A DNA stretch of 64,000 nt from Bagarius yarrelli (GCA_005784505.1 VCAZ01000195.1:434001-498000); one strand, 5' to 3'; positions 12,373 to 24,110 are shown, counted from the first letter of the stretch. The notes: generated from the sequence alone by a model not told the origin. Numbers and translations are program-made.

Positions 12373-13613
12373 TTTTTCAGCAGAGGGATGGTGGATTTTT
12401 TAAAGCATCAGCAGTCACATTTCCTTAACAGGCTTTTGTGACAGGCAGCAAAATCAGTGCATTGCATTTGGAAGCAAATATTTCCACACTTTATGAATTG
12501 CGTGTCTGTCCGTCTCAGCTTCTTCCTAATCCTCGACAGACAGGCAAGCCGCCTCACCTCGCCAGTGTAGACTGCACCGTTACTTACAGCCAATCAAAAA
12601 CTGGAGACGGTTTGATTTTGCGTCGTGATTGGTCGGGGGTTTCTACACCCTTCTTTATATTTCCTAACACAGAGCCCGCCTCATACTGGTTTTATTAAAT
12701 CATACATTGTACAAAAGAAAATAACTTATTTGTATACCACGCTTTTTACTAAATTTCGATTGGGTGGGAAAGACAGACATTTGGGTGGGCTCAGTCCACC
12801 CCTTGCCCTTGCCTGGAGCCGGCCCTGTCTGTGCCCAAAGTTTCTTGTAAGAAGCTCTTTAAAAAAAAGGCCATACTGTGTTTTTTTTCTCTAAGTAGCT
12901 TCAATAGAAAGAAAGAAAAAAAGAGAAGCTGGAAAATAACCAACCGTTTGTAGCTGCTGTAATATTAATTGCAAACATTCAACATGATTATCTGTAACCA
13001 TAAACGGTTTAAAAACGCAGTCATTTATTAATACATTAAAAATTATTCATTACTATCAGGAAACGTAGTATAGGACGACTAAAACACCTGGATGTGCCAT
13101 TTCCATCCATTTTCTGTCCAATCCGATGCAAGACAAACACACACACACACCTGTTCACACACTATGGATAAACTCGAGGTCACGCCGAAAACACGTGTCT
13201 TAGAAATCGATAAAGTACCTGAAAAAAACCCAGCAAACTTTACATACACAGGGCGGAGGTGGGAATCGAACCCTATCCTGAGAGATGCAGTTTGAGAAAA
13301 GTAAGGAAGTCCCTTCAGGGTTGTAATAGTAATGCTGCCTTATTTCAGGCTACATCACTTTATCCTATCCTACACTGTTTTTCTAGCACAGCGAACCTCA
13401 TCATGCTTAATTCTGTACCCTACAGTATATACTCTACACTATAGAATTAGATAATCGTCTCTCATTAACAATGCTCTCATTCTTTGCTTCACCAGGCTGT
13501 TATTAATATTTTATTAAAAGACAATTAAAAAGACACAAAGATTTTTTGATGCTTGACAGGACAAACAAAAACAGTCATATGGTGCTGCTTCCCATCACTG
13601 CTATAGTTTTAGG

Positions 13614-14315
13614 GCACATTACACTGCAGGTATCAAATGACCCAATTTCCGATTTTTTTCTCTGATGTGGCACAGATGGGATATGACCCTCGATAGTGTA
13701 AGCAGGAAAAAAGCAGATGGATTCCGATATTTTCAGATCGGATTCAGGCCTCATTTGTATGTGGTAATAAATCGGATCTGAAACAGATACGTGCATTAGC
13801 GTTGGCTATGTAAACAGTCAGATCGGATTTTCACATTTTATAGAGAGTCGTACGTCAGTGAATAAGCGGCGCTGGTGCGGGACGTCAACTCCGAGTGGAA
13901 ATATACAGTATGTATAATTTAGCGCAACTGTGTATTTTGGTATTTATTATTTTTGTTCACTCCGTTTCGTCTGTAATCATAAAAAAATGAACACAAATAT
14001 ATTTATAACGTAATATATGCAACAAGGACGATTCTCTTTTTTTTTTCTCCACCTAAAGAAAGCATCGTTTTGCTGACTTTTAAATATGATGTGGAAGCAA
14101 AATACTGAATAATTATTTCGTCCTGGTTTATTGATTATAGTCGTCTTTGCTTCCTTTTCCGGTTAGCACGTCCACCTTGGGTTGTTTTGCCGTGTACGGT
14201 GTAAATGCGGATATCGGATACAGGTCAGTTTTAAAAGATGTTGTAAGTGGGTTATTAAAAAATTGGATATAGTAACAAAATTGGAATTAGGCATCAAGAT
14301 CTGCAGTGTAAATGC
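13614..14315. mobile_element. Nonautonomous hAT-like element with inverted ends
   Basis: The left end reads ATTACACTGCAGGTATC and the right end, read on the other strand, gives TTTACACTGCAGATCTTG. These are imperfect terminal inverted repeats about 700 bp apart. The inside has no transposase frame and contains repeated 'cagatcggatt' motifs. A related partial copy lies at about 37085-37222. The assignment to hAT is tentative; the inverted ends are seen directly. Confidence 0.6.
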
Positions 14316-14908
14316 GGCCCAGGTTGTTTAATTCGATCAGTTGTTCACACACAAGAGGAAACAGTGCTTCGATACAACACACAGCTTTGCCCATAAAACA
14401 GGCACGACTTCCTTCTTCAGCTACTGCGCTGGTAGGTTTGGTAAGTCACTTCATGTTTGTGTTTTTCAGAAATAAAAACTGCTTGAAGAGGAAGCTCTCC
14501 TCCTCCTCCTCCTATTTTTGATACAGCCAGCAGGCAGTAACCTAAGCCATCTGAAGCAAAGTTTACTATAATGTGGTGGGAAACAACAAAGAGCTGTTTT
14601 TTTTTTCCTATTCCAAAGCCAGTATTATGTTTTGCTTTGGTTTGGTGTGTCAGCACTCCGTAAAGGAAGTCGGTCCTCTTTACATAAATACCGAAACAGT
14701 TTTGGAAGGAAGACGAGCAGAGCGCCCGTTCTTGGTGGAAAGCGCTGCAGAAAACGAGCAAAAAGGCACTCATATCAATGGAAAATTAGCAGGATCCAGT
14801 TCTTCTCCTTACACTTGGGAGTGAAAAGTCTTTGCCTGTAATGCAGAAATGAGTGCTGTGCTCTTTTCCTCATTAGGGTCCATTGTTGTCCAATGAAATG
14901 CCCTGCAT

Positions 14909-15464
14909 TCAGACCATAGTGATACCTTGATTGGGTGAACTGAGTGCTTTGGCGACGTCGTGCCGTTCGATGTTGCTCAGTGCGCTGGCCAGCAGCTCCA
15001 GTGTTGCGCTGTCCTGTTGCGCCCAGTCAGTGAGCAGCGTGTGGATGGGGTCTTCCCCGCGGCCGAACATGTCCACTCGATCCTGCTCGTAACCCAGCAC
15101 GTTGGCCAGTTGCCTCCAGTTCTGGCTTCCCCCCTCAGTCAGAAGCTTCTCCACCTCCTCCTGTCTGTGAGGGGGCAGGTCGATGTAGCGGGGGTCCTGC
15201 TTGCTGTCTAGCTTGATGCCTGGGGAGAAGATGGAAGGTTTGGCTCAGTATTCGGGATCCAGGATAAATCAGTGCTAGTGCATACGGAGTAAAGGAAGTG
15301 CTGTTACTCTGCAGTGTTTACCTTTGCCTGGCTGGCTGTCCTGCAGACTGTGCGAGTCGAGGAACACGCCGCTGTCGCTGTGGAGCTTCTCACCCTCCAC
15401 CACATTGTTCAGCTCCGCAGCTCGGCCTTTCCCCAGCGCTGCCTTCTGCTGGAACGACTTCCAG
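14909..15464 (-). CDS. nradd: NRADD intracellular exons: juxtamembrane and death domain
   Basis: Exon 15464-15322 encodes the piece just inside the membrane and the conserved VEGEKLHSDSG motif. Exon 15219-14909 encodes EEVEKLL, NWRQLANVLGYE and DWAQQDSATLELL, the p75NTR-type death domain, which recruits adaptors rather than acting as an enzyme. The last four residues, I-T-M-V, keep the S/T-x-hydrophobic form of a PDZ-binding tail (p75NTR ends S-P-V). The stop is TGA at 14911-14909. Confidence 0.92.
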
Positions 15465-17884
15465 CTAAAACACACAGACACGTTTATCAGCTGTTACACA
15501 CTTAATTTAACTCAGCCGTTCCAGTTCCGATAAAAATAAACAAATTAATAGCCAATAACAATAAGTCTATAAACGTGGGAAGTGGTAGCATAGTGGGTAA
15601 ATAGTGGTGTTAGACTGCTTTCTGGAAGATTGTAGGTTCCATTCCCTGCACCACCAAGTTACCACTGCTGGGCCCCTGAGCAAGGCCCTTAACCTCCAAC
15701 TGCCGAGTTGTATAAACGAGATAAAATGTAAGTCGCTCTGAATAAAGGCGTCTGCTAAAAGCCGTAAATGTAAACGTAATCGTTCTAAAGGGTTCTTCTT
15801 GTAATGCCGAGGGCTGTGTAAAAAAAATATTGATACAGCTAATCGTCACAAATATATTTACATGATAGTGTATCGATATTCTAACCTTTAGTATTGGTAC
15901 ATAATTACATATACAGCATCCAGCAGACGTCCTTATCCAGAGCGACTTACATTTATCTCTTTTATACATCTGAGTAACTGGGGGTTAAGGGGCCCAACAG
16001 TGGGAATGGAACCCTGATCTTCCAATTAGCACTGGAAATCCTTAACCATTGTGCTACCACTTCACCATTTCATTGACATTACATTTTAAACTGATTCACG
16101 TAGATATTTTATTAAAACCCTGCATGTCAAACAGCTTCCTTTATCGCCCCTGCAGTTGTCGCCGACTCATAGGGCCATTGTATCAGAAGCAAACAGTGGA
16201 AAGTAACGCCGTCTCTGACTTTGTATTTGTTGTATTTTAGCTATTTGTTCGACATTTTTTAAAGTATTAAAATGTATTGCAATATGTAATGTAGTGAAAT
16301 ATATCATAATATATTGTATCGTGATCTGTATCGTATTGTGAAGCTCTTGCCAATACACAGCCTTTACGATTTAGGCATTATGATTATATCTTATAGTTCT
16401 CACCACTTGTAGGCGACGTAAATCAGCAGTCCTAGCACCACAGCTGCCAGCACAGACACATAGATTAGGATGTTGTTGCCTCCTCCCTCATGGTGCTCAG
16501 AGCCAGTGTTCGGACCTTCAGATACTGTCACCATTCTATTCTTCCTCTCGTCATCTGGAGAAACGGGACGGCGCGGGAACTCCCACGGGCCCTCGGAACC
16601 GTTCCTCGAAAAGATGTGCAGTTCCAGATCTGCAGACACAGGATTTAAAGAATATTATGTTTCAACGTGAAATTATACACATCTTTGAACGTTCCCCTTC
16701 ATCTGTTATGATCAACAGAAGAGCAATTAAATCTGCGCAGGACTTTTGTTTATAGAATTTCTGAAAATGACATGACTTGTTGGTTTTCTCTCCAGCCAAT
16801 AAAGATCATCGCTGTGCTCTTTTGCTTTTAAAGCTTTATGGCATGTTTATTAATAGTGACAGGAACAACATCTGGGTCTTAGGCCGAGATGGAAGCTATA
16901 AAGAATTCCAACAGCCACATTAAGAAAAGCAAGCTGACACTCCTCACACACACACACACACCAGAGAAGAATCTGAGCAACACATGGCTAGAGAGCGCCT
17001 GCCTGCCAGGCGAGACTGGAGTACCAGGTTGTAAGCTGAGACGTATGGAAGGAACAGTACAACACAAATCTCACTCAGCAAGGCTACACAGCTCTGCCAT
17101 AGCGGAAATCCCCTTCAAACCAGAGCAATACTTCACACCCACACACCCCTGTAGGCTCTCTCACTAAAGATTAAACACTGTTGCTTTGCCCTAATTAGGT
17201 AAGCGTCCTCTTTCATGTTACGCTTCGCATTGTCTGCAAATATGTGTGTGTGTGTGTGTGTGTGAAGGAGAGAGTTAAGTGACGCCCTCCAGCAATCGGT
17301 GTGGGTTAAGCCAACTCCAAACCTGTTAACCAAACCTAACACATCTCACAGGTTTCACACCGGGGCACAATTTCAAACTAGTTTTACTCCTTTTGTGCCT
17401 TCCCATATAAACATGCTGAGAAGGAACAGTTGATCAAAGTAAGTTCTATTAACGCTTTTAGAATATTATTATATTTTATATCATTTTTTTTCTAGATCAA
17501 TCACACACTCTAACCCTGCGTCATTACAGCACTACGAATATTGAAAGAGCATAAAGTAAAAAGCAGCTGCTTTCCTGAGATTCCTCTCTCAGAATTGCTC
17601 CTATTAATTTCCAATCACTCCTAATTAATTCATCATGCAGCTCATCGACACACAGAGAATAGAACACAAAATTACAACTGATACTTAAGTCTCAAAGTCT
17701 TTTAAATACTGTATAAAGAACTGATAGTTTTGTGTTGTTGTGTTGTGTTATGTTTAGGTTGTTTCGTATGGTTGCCCAAAAGCTTAAAAAAAACCCTTGT
17801 GTTATTTATTATAAAAATAACAGTTTTGTGTCAAATTAGAGCAAAAATAACAAAAAATTATTTTCTAGTTATCCTATAAAGGTT

Positions 17885-17921
<37 letters not shown>

Positions 17922-20121
17922 CACGTTAATGCCACTCAGTTTGGTTAAATACATTTTTCTCAAAAGGAATGTAAAGTTTAAGCAATAGACATCATCACAA
18001 ATCATCTTTTCAGAAATATATACTAAATCCTAAACTTTAAAATATGAGGCGGAATAATTCTTCTGTCTATTCCGATACGATCTGGTTGTTTTTCCTTGAT
18101 ACGAATTAAAAAACTCGTTTACGTTCCACCGTTCCCCTCTGAGTGACATCATTGCGTCGTACAGCACTCGGAAAGAGAAAATGCGACTTATTTTTTAAAA
18201 CGGACAATAATTAGTCATATTTGTGCCACAGAGGGGCCCCGAAATAATATAGGGTTGGGACGTCCCTGGTTTTAGGCTTCACATATTGTATTCCAGTGAT
18301 TATCAAGATTTTATATCCAACTCCAAGCTTGTGCATGCATAAATAAACTTTCAGGTGTATATTTAAATAATAACATAGTAAATATTAATTGTAATTATTT
18401 TAGCTGAGGTTAAAACTACAGTTTCAGGATCATGTACCCACCCATGCAGAGTGTGTCTGACTTGGGCTGACACGGCCTGATCTCCACCTCATCCTCTTGG
18501 CAGTGAGAGCATGGCATGCAGGCATTGCTGTGCTTTTTTTCCTCTGAGAAGGTACCCGGACCACATGGCTGGCACACAGTGTTTCCTGCAGGGCCGCATT
18601 CCCGCACCACACCCTCTCCCTGGCGGCACATGTCACACGGGGTACAGATCGCATCGGAATCGTTCATCTGCTTCGACAGGAAGAAGCCCTTGCCGCAGTC
18701 ACAGCGGGTGTCTTGGGTGATGGTGCAGCGTGCCAGCTGGGGAATACCTACAGGGCACCGCGAACAGGGCTGGCATCCGAACAGTCCCTCAGAGTCTGAG
18801 AATGTCGTACCTGTGTGATGAGAAAGAAACAACAAGATATTAGACATCATAGAATAATCCAGACACAACCACACATTTCACATGGCACATACTGTTCACA
18901 TCTAGTAGACATGTCGAATCGTTACTGATCAAAGTTTGCCATCATGTTAACAAATTGAGTGTAAATTTTAAAAGACATGGAGAAAGAATAAAGTGAAAGT
19001 AAGTAAAGAAAGAAAGAAAGAAAGAAAGAAAAGATAAAACACATGAAGATTTCTTTTTTTTTTTTTAAGGAGATGTGTTGGTAAGTTGCCAGAACTATGT
19101 GTTAATAATGTATTTAAATGTCCACTGACTGGAGTACAGACTATATTGAACGAGTGCTGTTACAGCTGTGGTTTAATAAAAAAATTCTGCCCCCACATAT
19201 AAATTCAGGGTTGTATGGGAGACACTTACCCTCTTGGCATGGCTGGCACTTGGTGTCGTCTTCTGCACAACCAGACACCACTCCTGTGCCTGCGGGACAC
19301 AGACTGCAGCACTCGCCCGAGGACGTATACCTCCCGCTAGCACACGCATCACCTGCCTCCACCTGCGCAAACAGAAGCACAGACACACACACACACACAC
19401 TGAATGACATATCAGAGATTTCTGAAACTCAATTTTTTAATCAGTCATGAATACACAATTCTTTGAAAGGCGTCTGATTACAATGTCCTCTGGCAGAAGC
19501 ATATCAAAGGTATGGAGCGGTTCAGCAAGTTAAGGTGCCTGTGTTGAGAACAATCAGTAGTTTAGCAATGCAAATGAGAGATCAGTGGCCTGTTCTGAAG
19601 ACAGATGAGGACAAGGTCAGGGATCAGTTAACCTTTTGAGGTGAAGAGTTTCATTTAGATCAGAGCCTTTTCTCAGGGTACTTCACACTTATCTGTCACT
19701 GGAAACGATCCACCTTAAAACATTTCAATACACTACATTCTCAGAACATTAGTATAGCACTAATGAAAAAAAAATCCTCAGTATCGCTTCAGGGAGAAAA
19801 CTAGAGCTGGAGACAACCAATAAAAAACCTTTGTGTAACAACATCAGCTTTCAACTGCATAACATAGCGGATATGAGCCACTTCAGATATTAACTTCCTG
19901 TGTATATTAATATCTAATCCTGCCTAAGTGTCAGTTCTGGTCTGTAGTGACTGGCGTCGAAACCCTGTGTCTGAGTGGTCCTGAATTCTCTGGTTTGTCT
20001 CCAGAATGTCTTAGTGTCTAACAGCTGTGACTGGATTTAATCAAACCCAGCCCCACACACAATGGAAAGAAGATATTAAAATGCCAGCACGAGAGAAAGC
20101 GAGAGAGAGAGAGAGAGAGAG

Positions 20122-20164
<43 letters not shown>

Positions 20165-21340
20165 AAGAGAAAAGGGGGTTCTGGGGAGGAGGGTAAGGAC
20201 ACCCTGGCACTCTGGAACATTACACACACTGGCGTGAACGCAAATGGGACAAAAGAAAGCCTGAGAGATCTACCCACCCACAATTACAGGAAAAGGGCAA
20301 GATAAAGCAGAGTGCACAGGCCATGGGTATGAAACACTAACACCACAGCTGTCCTCACATGTGCTTTCAGGAACAGAGGGACAGCTGAAGAAGGGGAGGG
20401 GACACAGTTGCAGTCCTGAGGACGGGGTGCGGACAGACGAGGCAGGTCCAGCATGCAGAGACCTTTGATGTTTTCCCAGTTGCAGCTCTGCAGATGTGTG
20501 AGAAAAGGTCCGTGCTGTGCTGTTTTAATCGTGTGCTCAGGTTTTAGGGCGGTGTGGCTTGTTCGCCTCCGGGGAGCTGACAAGAGCAAACAGATGTCTA
20601 ACAACTAACCTCCTGCAAAGCGGGGGAAAAGCAAAACCTCAACAACCTCTCTGATCTCTTTCTCTTTCGCTCTCTGATCTCTGGGCAGCGTGTGCTGACC
20701 TGTCAAATTCGAACACACACACGCAAAGTTGTACCCACAGGCTAAAACGCGTTCCAGTCTACCGCCTTGGCTCCACATTCCATAGTCATTGTGGCAGACT
20801 TTATTAATCCAGCATTACGTTTATAAAAGATGCAGAACTGAGTCGACTTCATTGAGAGAACCAGCGCTTTAATGACAGGATTTGGACTTTAGAATACAGC
20901 ATGTCAGGATAAAGACATGCTCTTAGAATAAATCCTAAAGCAGGGTTTGTGGGTTAAAGGGCAAGAATCAAAATACTTAATAATCCTCAAACCAGCCATG
21001 TGCCATATACTCCTTAACATCGTTAAACAGAACGAGTCTACTCACTGTTTTAGGTCACTATGTAATGCCATAATAGGGAATTAAAGGCATCATGCATACT
21101 TTCCTAATAAGGAATTAAACGTTGCCTACTCTATAAACTATGCTAGCACTAACACCGCAACTGGAATCGAACACTGAATAAACTCCAGACTGTTAAACAG
21201 CAGTGAAATGACCACAGGACTCAGAAAGGTGGAGTTGACGCACATGAAAGAAGCCTATTAGCATGAAACAGGCCTAGGTCTTTGATCCCGAGTTCTCTCA
21301 ACATTGATTCTATCTATTCGCTCTGAGGGGCAAAGAATTC

Positions 21341-21382
<42 letters not shown>

Positions 21383-23566
21383 GGAGGGAAGGAGAGCACA
21401 GTTGTCGAGCGCAAGCTTAAGAGGCTCCTGTTTCCATCAGTTTGTCAGCGAAGGACCACCAAAGATCTACGAGGGCTTCAAAAAGAAGCTGTGCTTTATG
21501 GCTGTCCTGGTCACTCACACTTACGCACACACCGCTAAAGGGACTGGATGTATGTATAGGCAACACGGGAAGTTTGTAAGCGATTAACGATCTAATTGAC
21601 AATCGAACCCACAAAAGGGCGCACAACGCTCGCCAGGCAAAAAAACAACTTTACTGTCACGAAATCATACCCAGGTGTCCGAGACAAACCGAGAACCAAA
21701 ACTCCAGGCGCTTGAACAACATTTACAACGATGGACTAATAGTAAATAGTAGTAGTATAGTAGTAGTAAATAATAGTATACAGTAGTCCACACAAAATCC
21801 TTACTTACTGTAAATTAGTAGTATTGTTAATGGTATAACTTTTAGAATCGTAGACTTATGTAACTAAGGAGGACCGCTAGCAATTTTAGACCCCCTGCCA
21901 CACCCATTCCGCACTGTTATGACTAATAAAACCAATCCCTGGGGACCCCCCAAAGCATGCTGGCCCTTAGATTCATTCCAACTTTATAGGAGAAAGATCT
22001 CTTTCCCCAATAAAACCCAAAGCTCATTTACAGACCTGTCAGTTAAAAGCTAAGGACCATAGACGATTGCATCAAAGGAGGCTGTTCGAGGAGGGTTTGG
22101 AGTATAACAGGAAAGCACCACCCACACACACACACAAATGCACACACATACCAAGTCATGCAGCAAAAACGGAAAGTCAAATTACTGAACTGCAAACTCT
22201 CTACCCCCACCCCCCCAACCGGTCGGTCCGTCCGTCCGCAGACCAGGAGAAAATGAGGATAATTACTACTCTCTGCACACACTCAGCCTCAGCAATACTA
22301 AACTGTGGTTGCTTTTTTTTTTTTTTTTTTTTTTTTAATCGAGAGCTGACACGAGAAACAGATGTGGCACTGTCCTCATCCCTTCAAACACTTTCCATGC
22401 ACTAAATGCCCCTCATCTGCCATGTGCTGGGGTTATAACTAAAACAAAAGTTCATGTGAGCACAGGTATTTCTTGTACTCATTCGAGATAGACATCAAAA
22501 CCACTCCATCAGATTATAGCCTTTCTTTTTTCTTTCCGAAATCTGCAGGGCATTTTATACAGCCAACACTGGGAGAGACCATTTGTTTAAGACAAACGCT
22601 GGAACATCTGGCTTTTCCAGAGAAAAGCCACACCACAGCCTGAGCGAGGAATTCTAACGAACTGACGCAAACCTGTAACTGTTAATCAAGACAAAGAAAA
22701 AGCATTCGTTTTGCTGTCATTAACTGCTATTTATAGGGTTTTTACATTTTTATTTTTTACACCCTTATCCAGAGGGACTTACATTTATAACCCTACACAA
22801 AATGGGAGTTAGGGGCCCTACACACAATCTTCCGGTTAGCAGTTTAACCACCCTTTTAGGGTTTCTACAACAAAAACTTTGAACAATTCTGTGGGGCGCC
22901 ATCATTTTTCTACAATTAATATTTTAAATTTTAATGAATTACCATAAATCTTTTAATCTCGCAAATGTGACACATTATATATATATATATATATCTCTCT
23001 ATCTATCTATCTATCTATATAGATATCTTCATATAATTATTAGTCCTGATCTCATCTCTTTTAGGTAACACTTTAACATGTTTAAGTTTTTATATTAGAA
23101 ATATGTTTTTGTTTATATATAGTAGCTTGTAATAAACATGGTGTTATTTAAAGGATAGAAAAACAGGTTGGACGTGGTAGCGCATTGGTTATTTGGAGGA
23201 TCTGGGTTCGATTCCCAGCACCACCAAGTCACAACTGTTGAGATGAATATAAATGCTGTAAATATAAATGTATAAGGAATTCTGTGCAATGTTACGGTTA
23301 AAGAGCTTAAAGACCAAGTAAAGTTATCTTTTAACAGAACACATGTTCCTCCTGCAGTGTGATGGAAAAAACAAGAAACATCGGAAGATCATGGGTTCAA
23401 TTCCCGGCTGGGCCCCTGCGCAAAGGCCCTTAACTGCTCAGATGGGTTAAAAAATGAGATAAATATAGGAACCCCGGATATACCGCGCGGATCCACACAA
23501 TCAACTCACCTTCAGGACTGTGATGTGGAGGTAAAGAGTGAACAACACCACGGCCACTAACTTCAT
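14909..23566 (-). CDS. nradd: NRADD, p75NTR-like death-domain receptor (complete, 6 exons)
   Basis: Single-pass membrane receptor of the p75 neurotrophin receptor branch of the TNFR family. Exons in transcript order: 23566-23510, 19362-19230, 18810-18442, 16629-16404, 15464-15322, 15219-14909. Phases match and the sum is 1239 nt (412 residues plus stop). Rough layout: signal peptide 1-20, four cysteine-rich repeats 24-186, short stalk, helix 240-260, juxtamembrane part with EGEKLHSDSG (a p75NTR hallmark), death domain 325-405, C-terminus ITMV. Two N-glycosylation sequons are visible (N-D-S in the repeats, N-G-S in the stalk). The closest family members are NGFR and NRADD. The neighbours SETD2 and NBEAL2 flank NRADD in mammals, so I prefer NRADD. 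In human it is a pseudogene, and mouse NRADD lacks most of the ectodomain (both from memory). Confidence 0.9.
15575..15779 (+). mobile_element. tRNA-derived SINE, full length
   Basis: In NRADD intron 4. A-box-like GGGAAGTGGTAGCATAGTGG, B-box-like GTAGGTTCCATTCC, GGGCCCCTGAGCAAGGCCCT, and the tail GTAAGTCGCTCTGAATAAAG followed by GCGTCTGC. Confidence 0.9.
15908..16067 (-). mobile_element. tRNA-derived SINE copy
   Basis: Reverse copy (GCAGACGTCCTTATCCAGAG, GGGGTTAAGGGGCCCAACAG, GTGCTACCACTTC). It faces the + strand copy at 15575-15779 in the same intron, so the two could pair as an inverted repeat in the transcript. Confidence 0.85.
16404..16629 (-). CDS. nradd: NRADD stalk and transmembrane exon
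   Basis: Encodes a stalk of about 52 residues rich in Glu, Gly, Pro and Ser, then the helix ILIYVSVLAAVVLGLL followed by IYVAYKC. This aligns directly with the p75NTR helix (VYCSILAAVVVGL). The small-xxx-Gly motif is kept, but the helix cysteine is valine here (codon 16457-16459 on the + strand). A new Cys sits right after the helix and could be palmitoylated. The exon ends with a split codon (TG plus C). Confidence 0.93.
17887..17920. repeat. (CA)n microsatellite
   Basis: About 17 perfect CA units in NRADD intron 3. Confidence 0.95.
18442..19362 (-). CDS. nradd: NRADD ectodomain exons: four TNFR cysteine-rich repeats
   Basis: Exon 19362-19230 encodes repeat 1 (GRYTSSGECCSLCPAG, then CQPC). 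Exon 18810-18442 encodes repeats 2-4 (TTFSDSEGLFGCQPC, CDCGKGFF, GNTVCQPCGPGTFSEE, then SDTLCM). Cysteine spacing follows p75NTR, including the ECC start and the TFSD opening of repeat 2. Acceptors and donors are canonical, and a split Gly codon joins the two exons. This is a full ligand-binding-type ectodomain; the ligand cannot be read from sequence. Confidence 0.93.
20100..20162. repeat. (GA)n microsatellite
   Basis: GA dinucleotides with one GGAC interruption, in NRADD intron 1. Confidence 0.95.
21342..21379. repeat. (GA)n microsatellite
   Basis: About 18 GA units in NRADD intron 1. Confidence 0.93.
22745..22858 (-). mobile_element. Decayed SINE fragment
   Basis: CACCCTTATCCAGAGGGACT then GGGAGTTAGGGGCCC, with the middle partly lost. 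In NRADD intron 1. Confidence 0.65.
22975..23030. repeat. (TA)n/(ATCT)n compound microsatellite
   Basis: A TA run passing into ATCT units and then TATAGATATC. Confidence 0.9.
23166..23272 (+). mobile_element. Shortened SINE copy
   Basis: GTGGTAGCGCATTGGTTATT, CTGGGTTCGATTCCCAGCAC, then a jump to the ATAAATGCTGTAAATATAAA tail. The middle (GGGCCC block) is deleted. Confidence 0.75.
23380..23466 (+). mobile_element. SINE fragment beside NRADD exon 1
   Basis: ATCGGAAGATCATGGGTTCA, then GGCTGGGCCCCTGCG and AAAGGCCCTTAACTGCTC. It ends about 45 bp from the exon 1 donor. Confidence 0.72.
23510..23566 (-). CDS. nradd: NRADD first coding exon: start and signal peptide
   Basis: ATG at 23566-23564 begins MKLVAVVLFTLYLHITVLK, a typical short signal peptide, spliced in phase 0 at a GTGAGT donor to exon 2 (VEAGDACASG). 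An in-frame ATG lies further upstream but would place a long basic stretch before the signal peptide, so I chose the inner one. Intron 1 is about 4.1 kb. Confidence 0.88.
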
Positions 23567-24110
23567 CTCTCGGCTTCTGCTTTTAGACTCGCAGGAATTC
23601 CGCCAGGCTACAAACAAACGACCAACTAGTGAGGATATTACTGTAAAGTGTGTTAATCTGTAAACACTAACAAGGAAAATCCGTTTGGTTCCTGTAGAAA
23701 GTTTAGTACCGTTCCGCACAGATCACTCCGCTCCTCGCGCACTGAAACCTTACCGGAGCCGCTTATGAGCCGCTGGGGCTGCTCCGCGGTGACGTCACTA
23801 CTGTTCTCCTATCTGATTGGACAGGAGGTGGACCAGGAGACAGACTGATAAAAGGGTGAATTTTTCACGGGGTAAGAGAGAACTGAGGGCAGTTTAATGG
23901 ATAGATAGATAGATACAGAGGTGCCGCTAGCAATTCTGTGCCGTATGAAAATATAAGGTTGGGTCGAATACTGCACCAATTTCGTGCCAAACATACTACA
24001 AACTACAAATGACCGCCAGTAGAACCCCAAAATGCATTGGCCCTTGGATTTTCCCATGATGAAATGATTGCAGTTAGTATGTAGAAAGAGTAGTAAAGGT
24101 AATGACGTCA
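23567..24110 (-). promoter_or_regulatory. nradd: Probable NRADD promoter and 5' UTR
   Basis: Directly upstream of the start codon, 23700-23830 is GC-rich with several CpGs. It has a perfect palindromic CRE, TGACGTCA (23790-23797), and an inverted CCAAT box (ATTGG, 23816-23820). A second TGACGTCA lies at 24103-24110. No TATA box is obvious. The transcription start is not determined, and the 5' UTR may hold its own intron. Confidence 0.55.

Larger units (their letters stand above)
19363..23509 (-). other. nradd: NRADD intron 1
   Basis: This 4.1 kb intron contains two GA microsatellites (20100-20162, 21342-21379), a TA/ATCT tract (22975-23030), a T run (22313-22336) and three SINE fragments near its 5' end. 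The stretch 20290-20600 has no repeats and is richer in G and C than the rest; it is a candidate regulatory block. No extra exon is supported. Confidence 0.7.

Noticed and set aside
12400..12700. CCAAT-box pair as a promoter
   Set aside because: Two CCAAT motifs are present but no downstream exon or transcript signal was found.
17887..17920. CRISPR-like repeat
   Set aside because: Simple CA microsatellites in vertebrate introns; no spacer-repeat structure anywhere in the window.
14909..23566. Assignment as NGFR (p75NTR) itself
   Set aside because: Domain layout fits both, but the neighbours SETD2 and NBEAL2 and the missing helix cysteine favour NRADD.
23567..23719. Upstream in-frame ATG of NRADD as the start codon
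   Set aside because: It would put a long charged stretch before the clear signal peptide; the stretch reads like 5' UTR.
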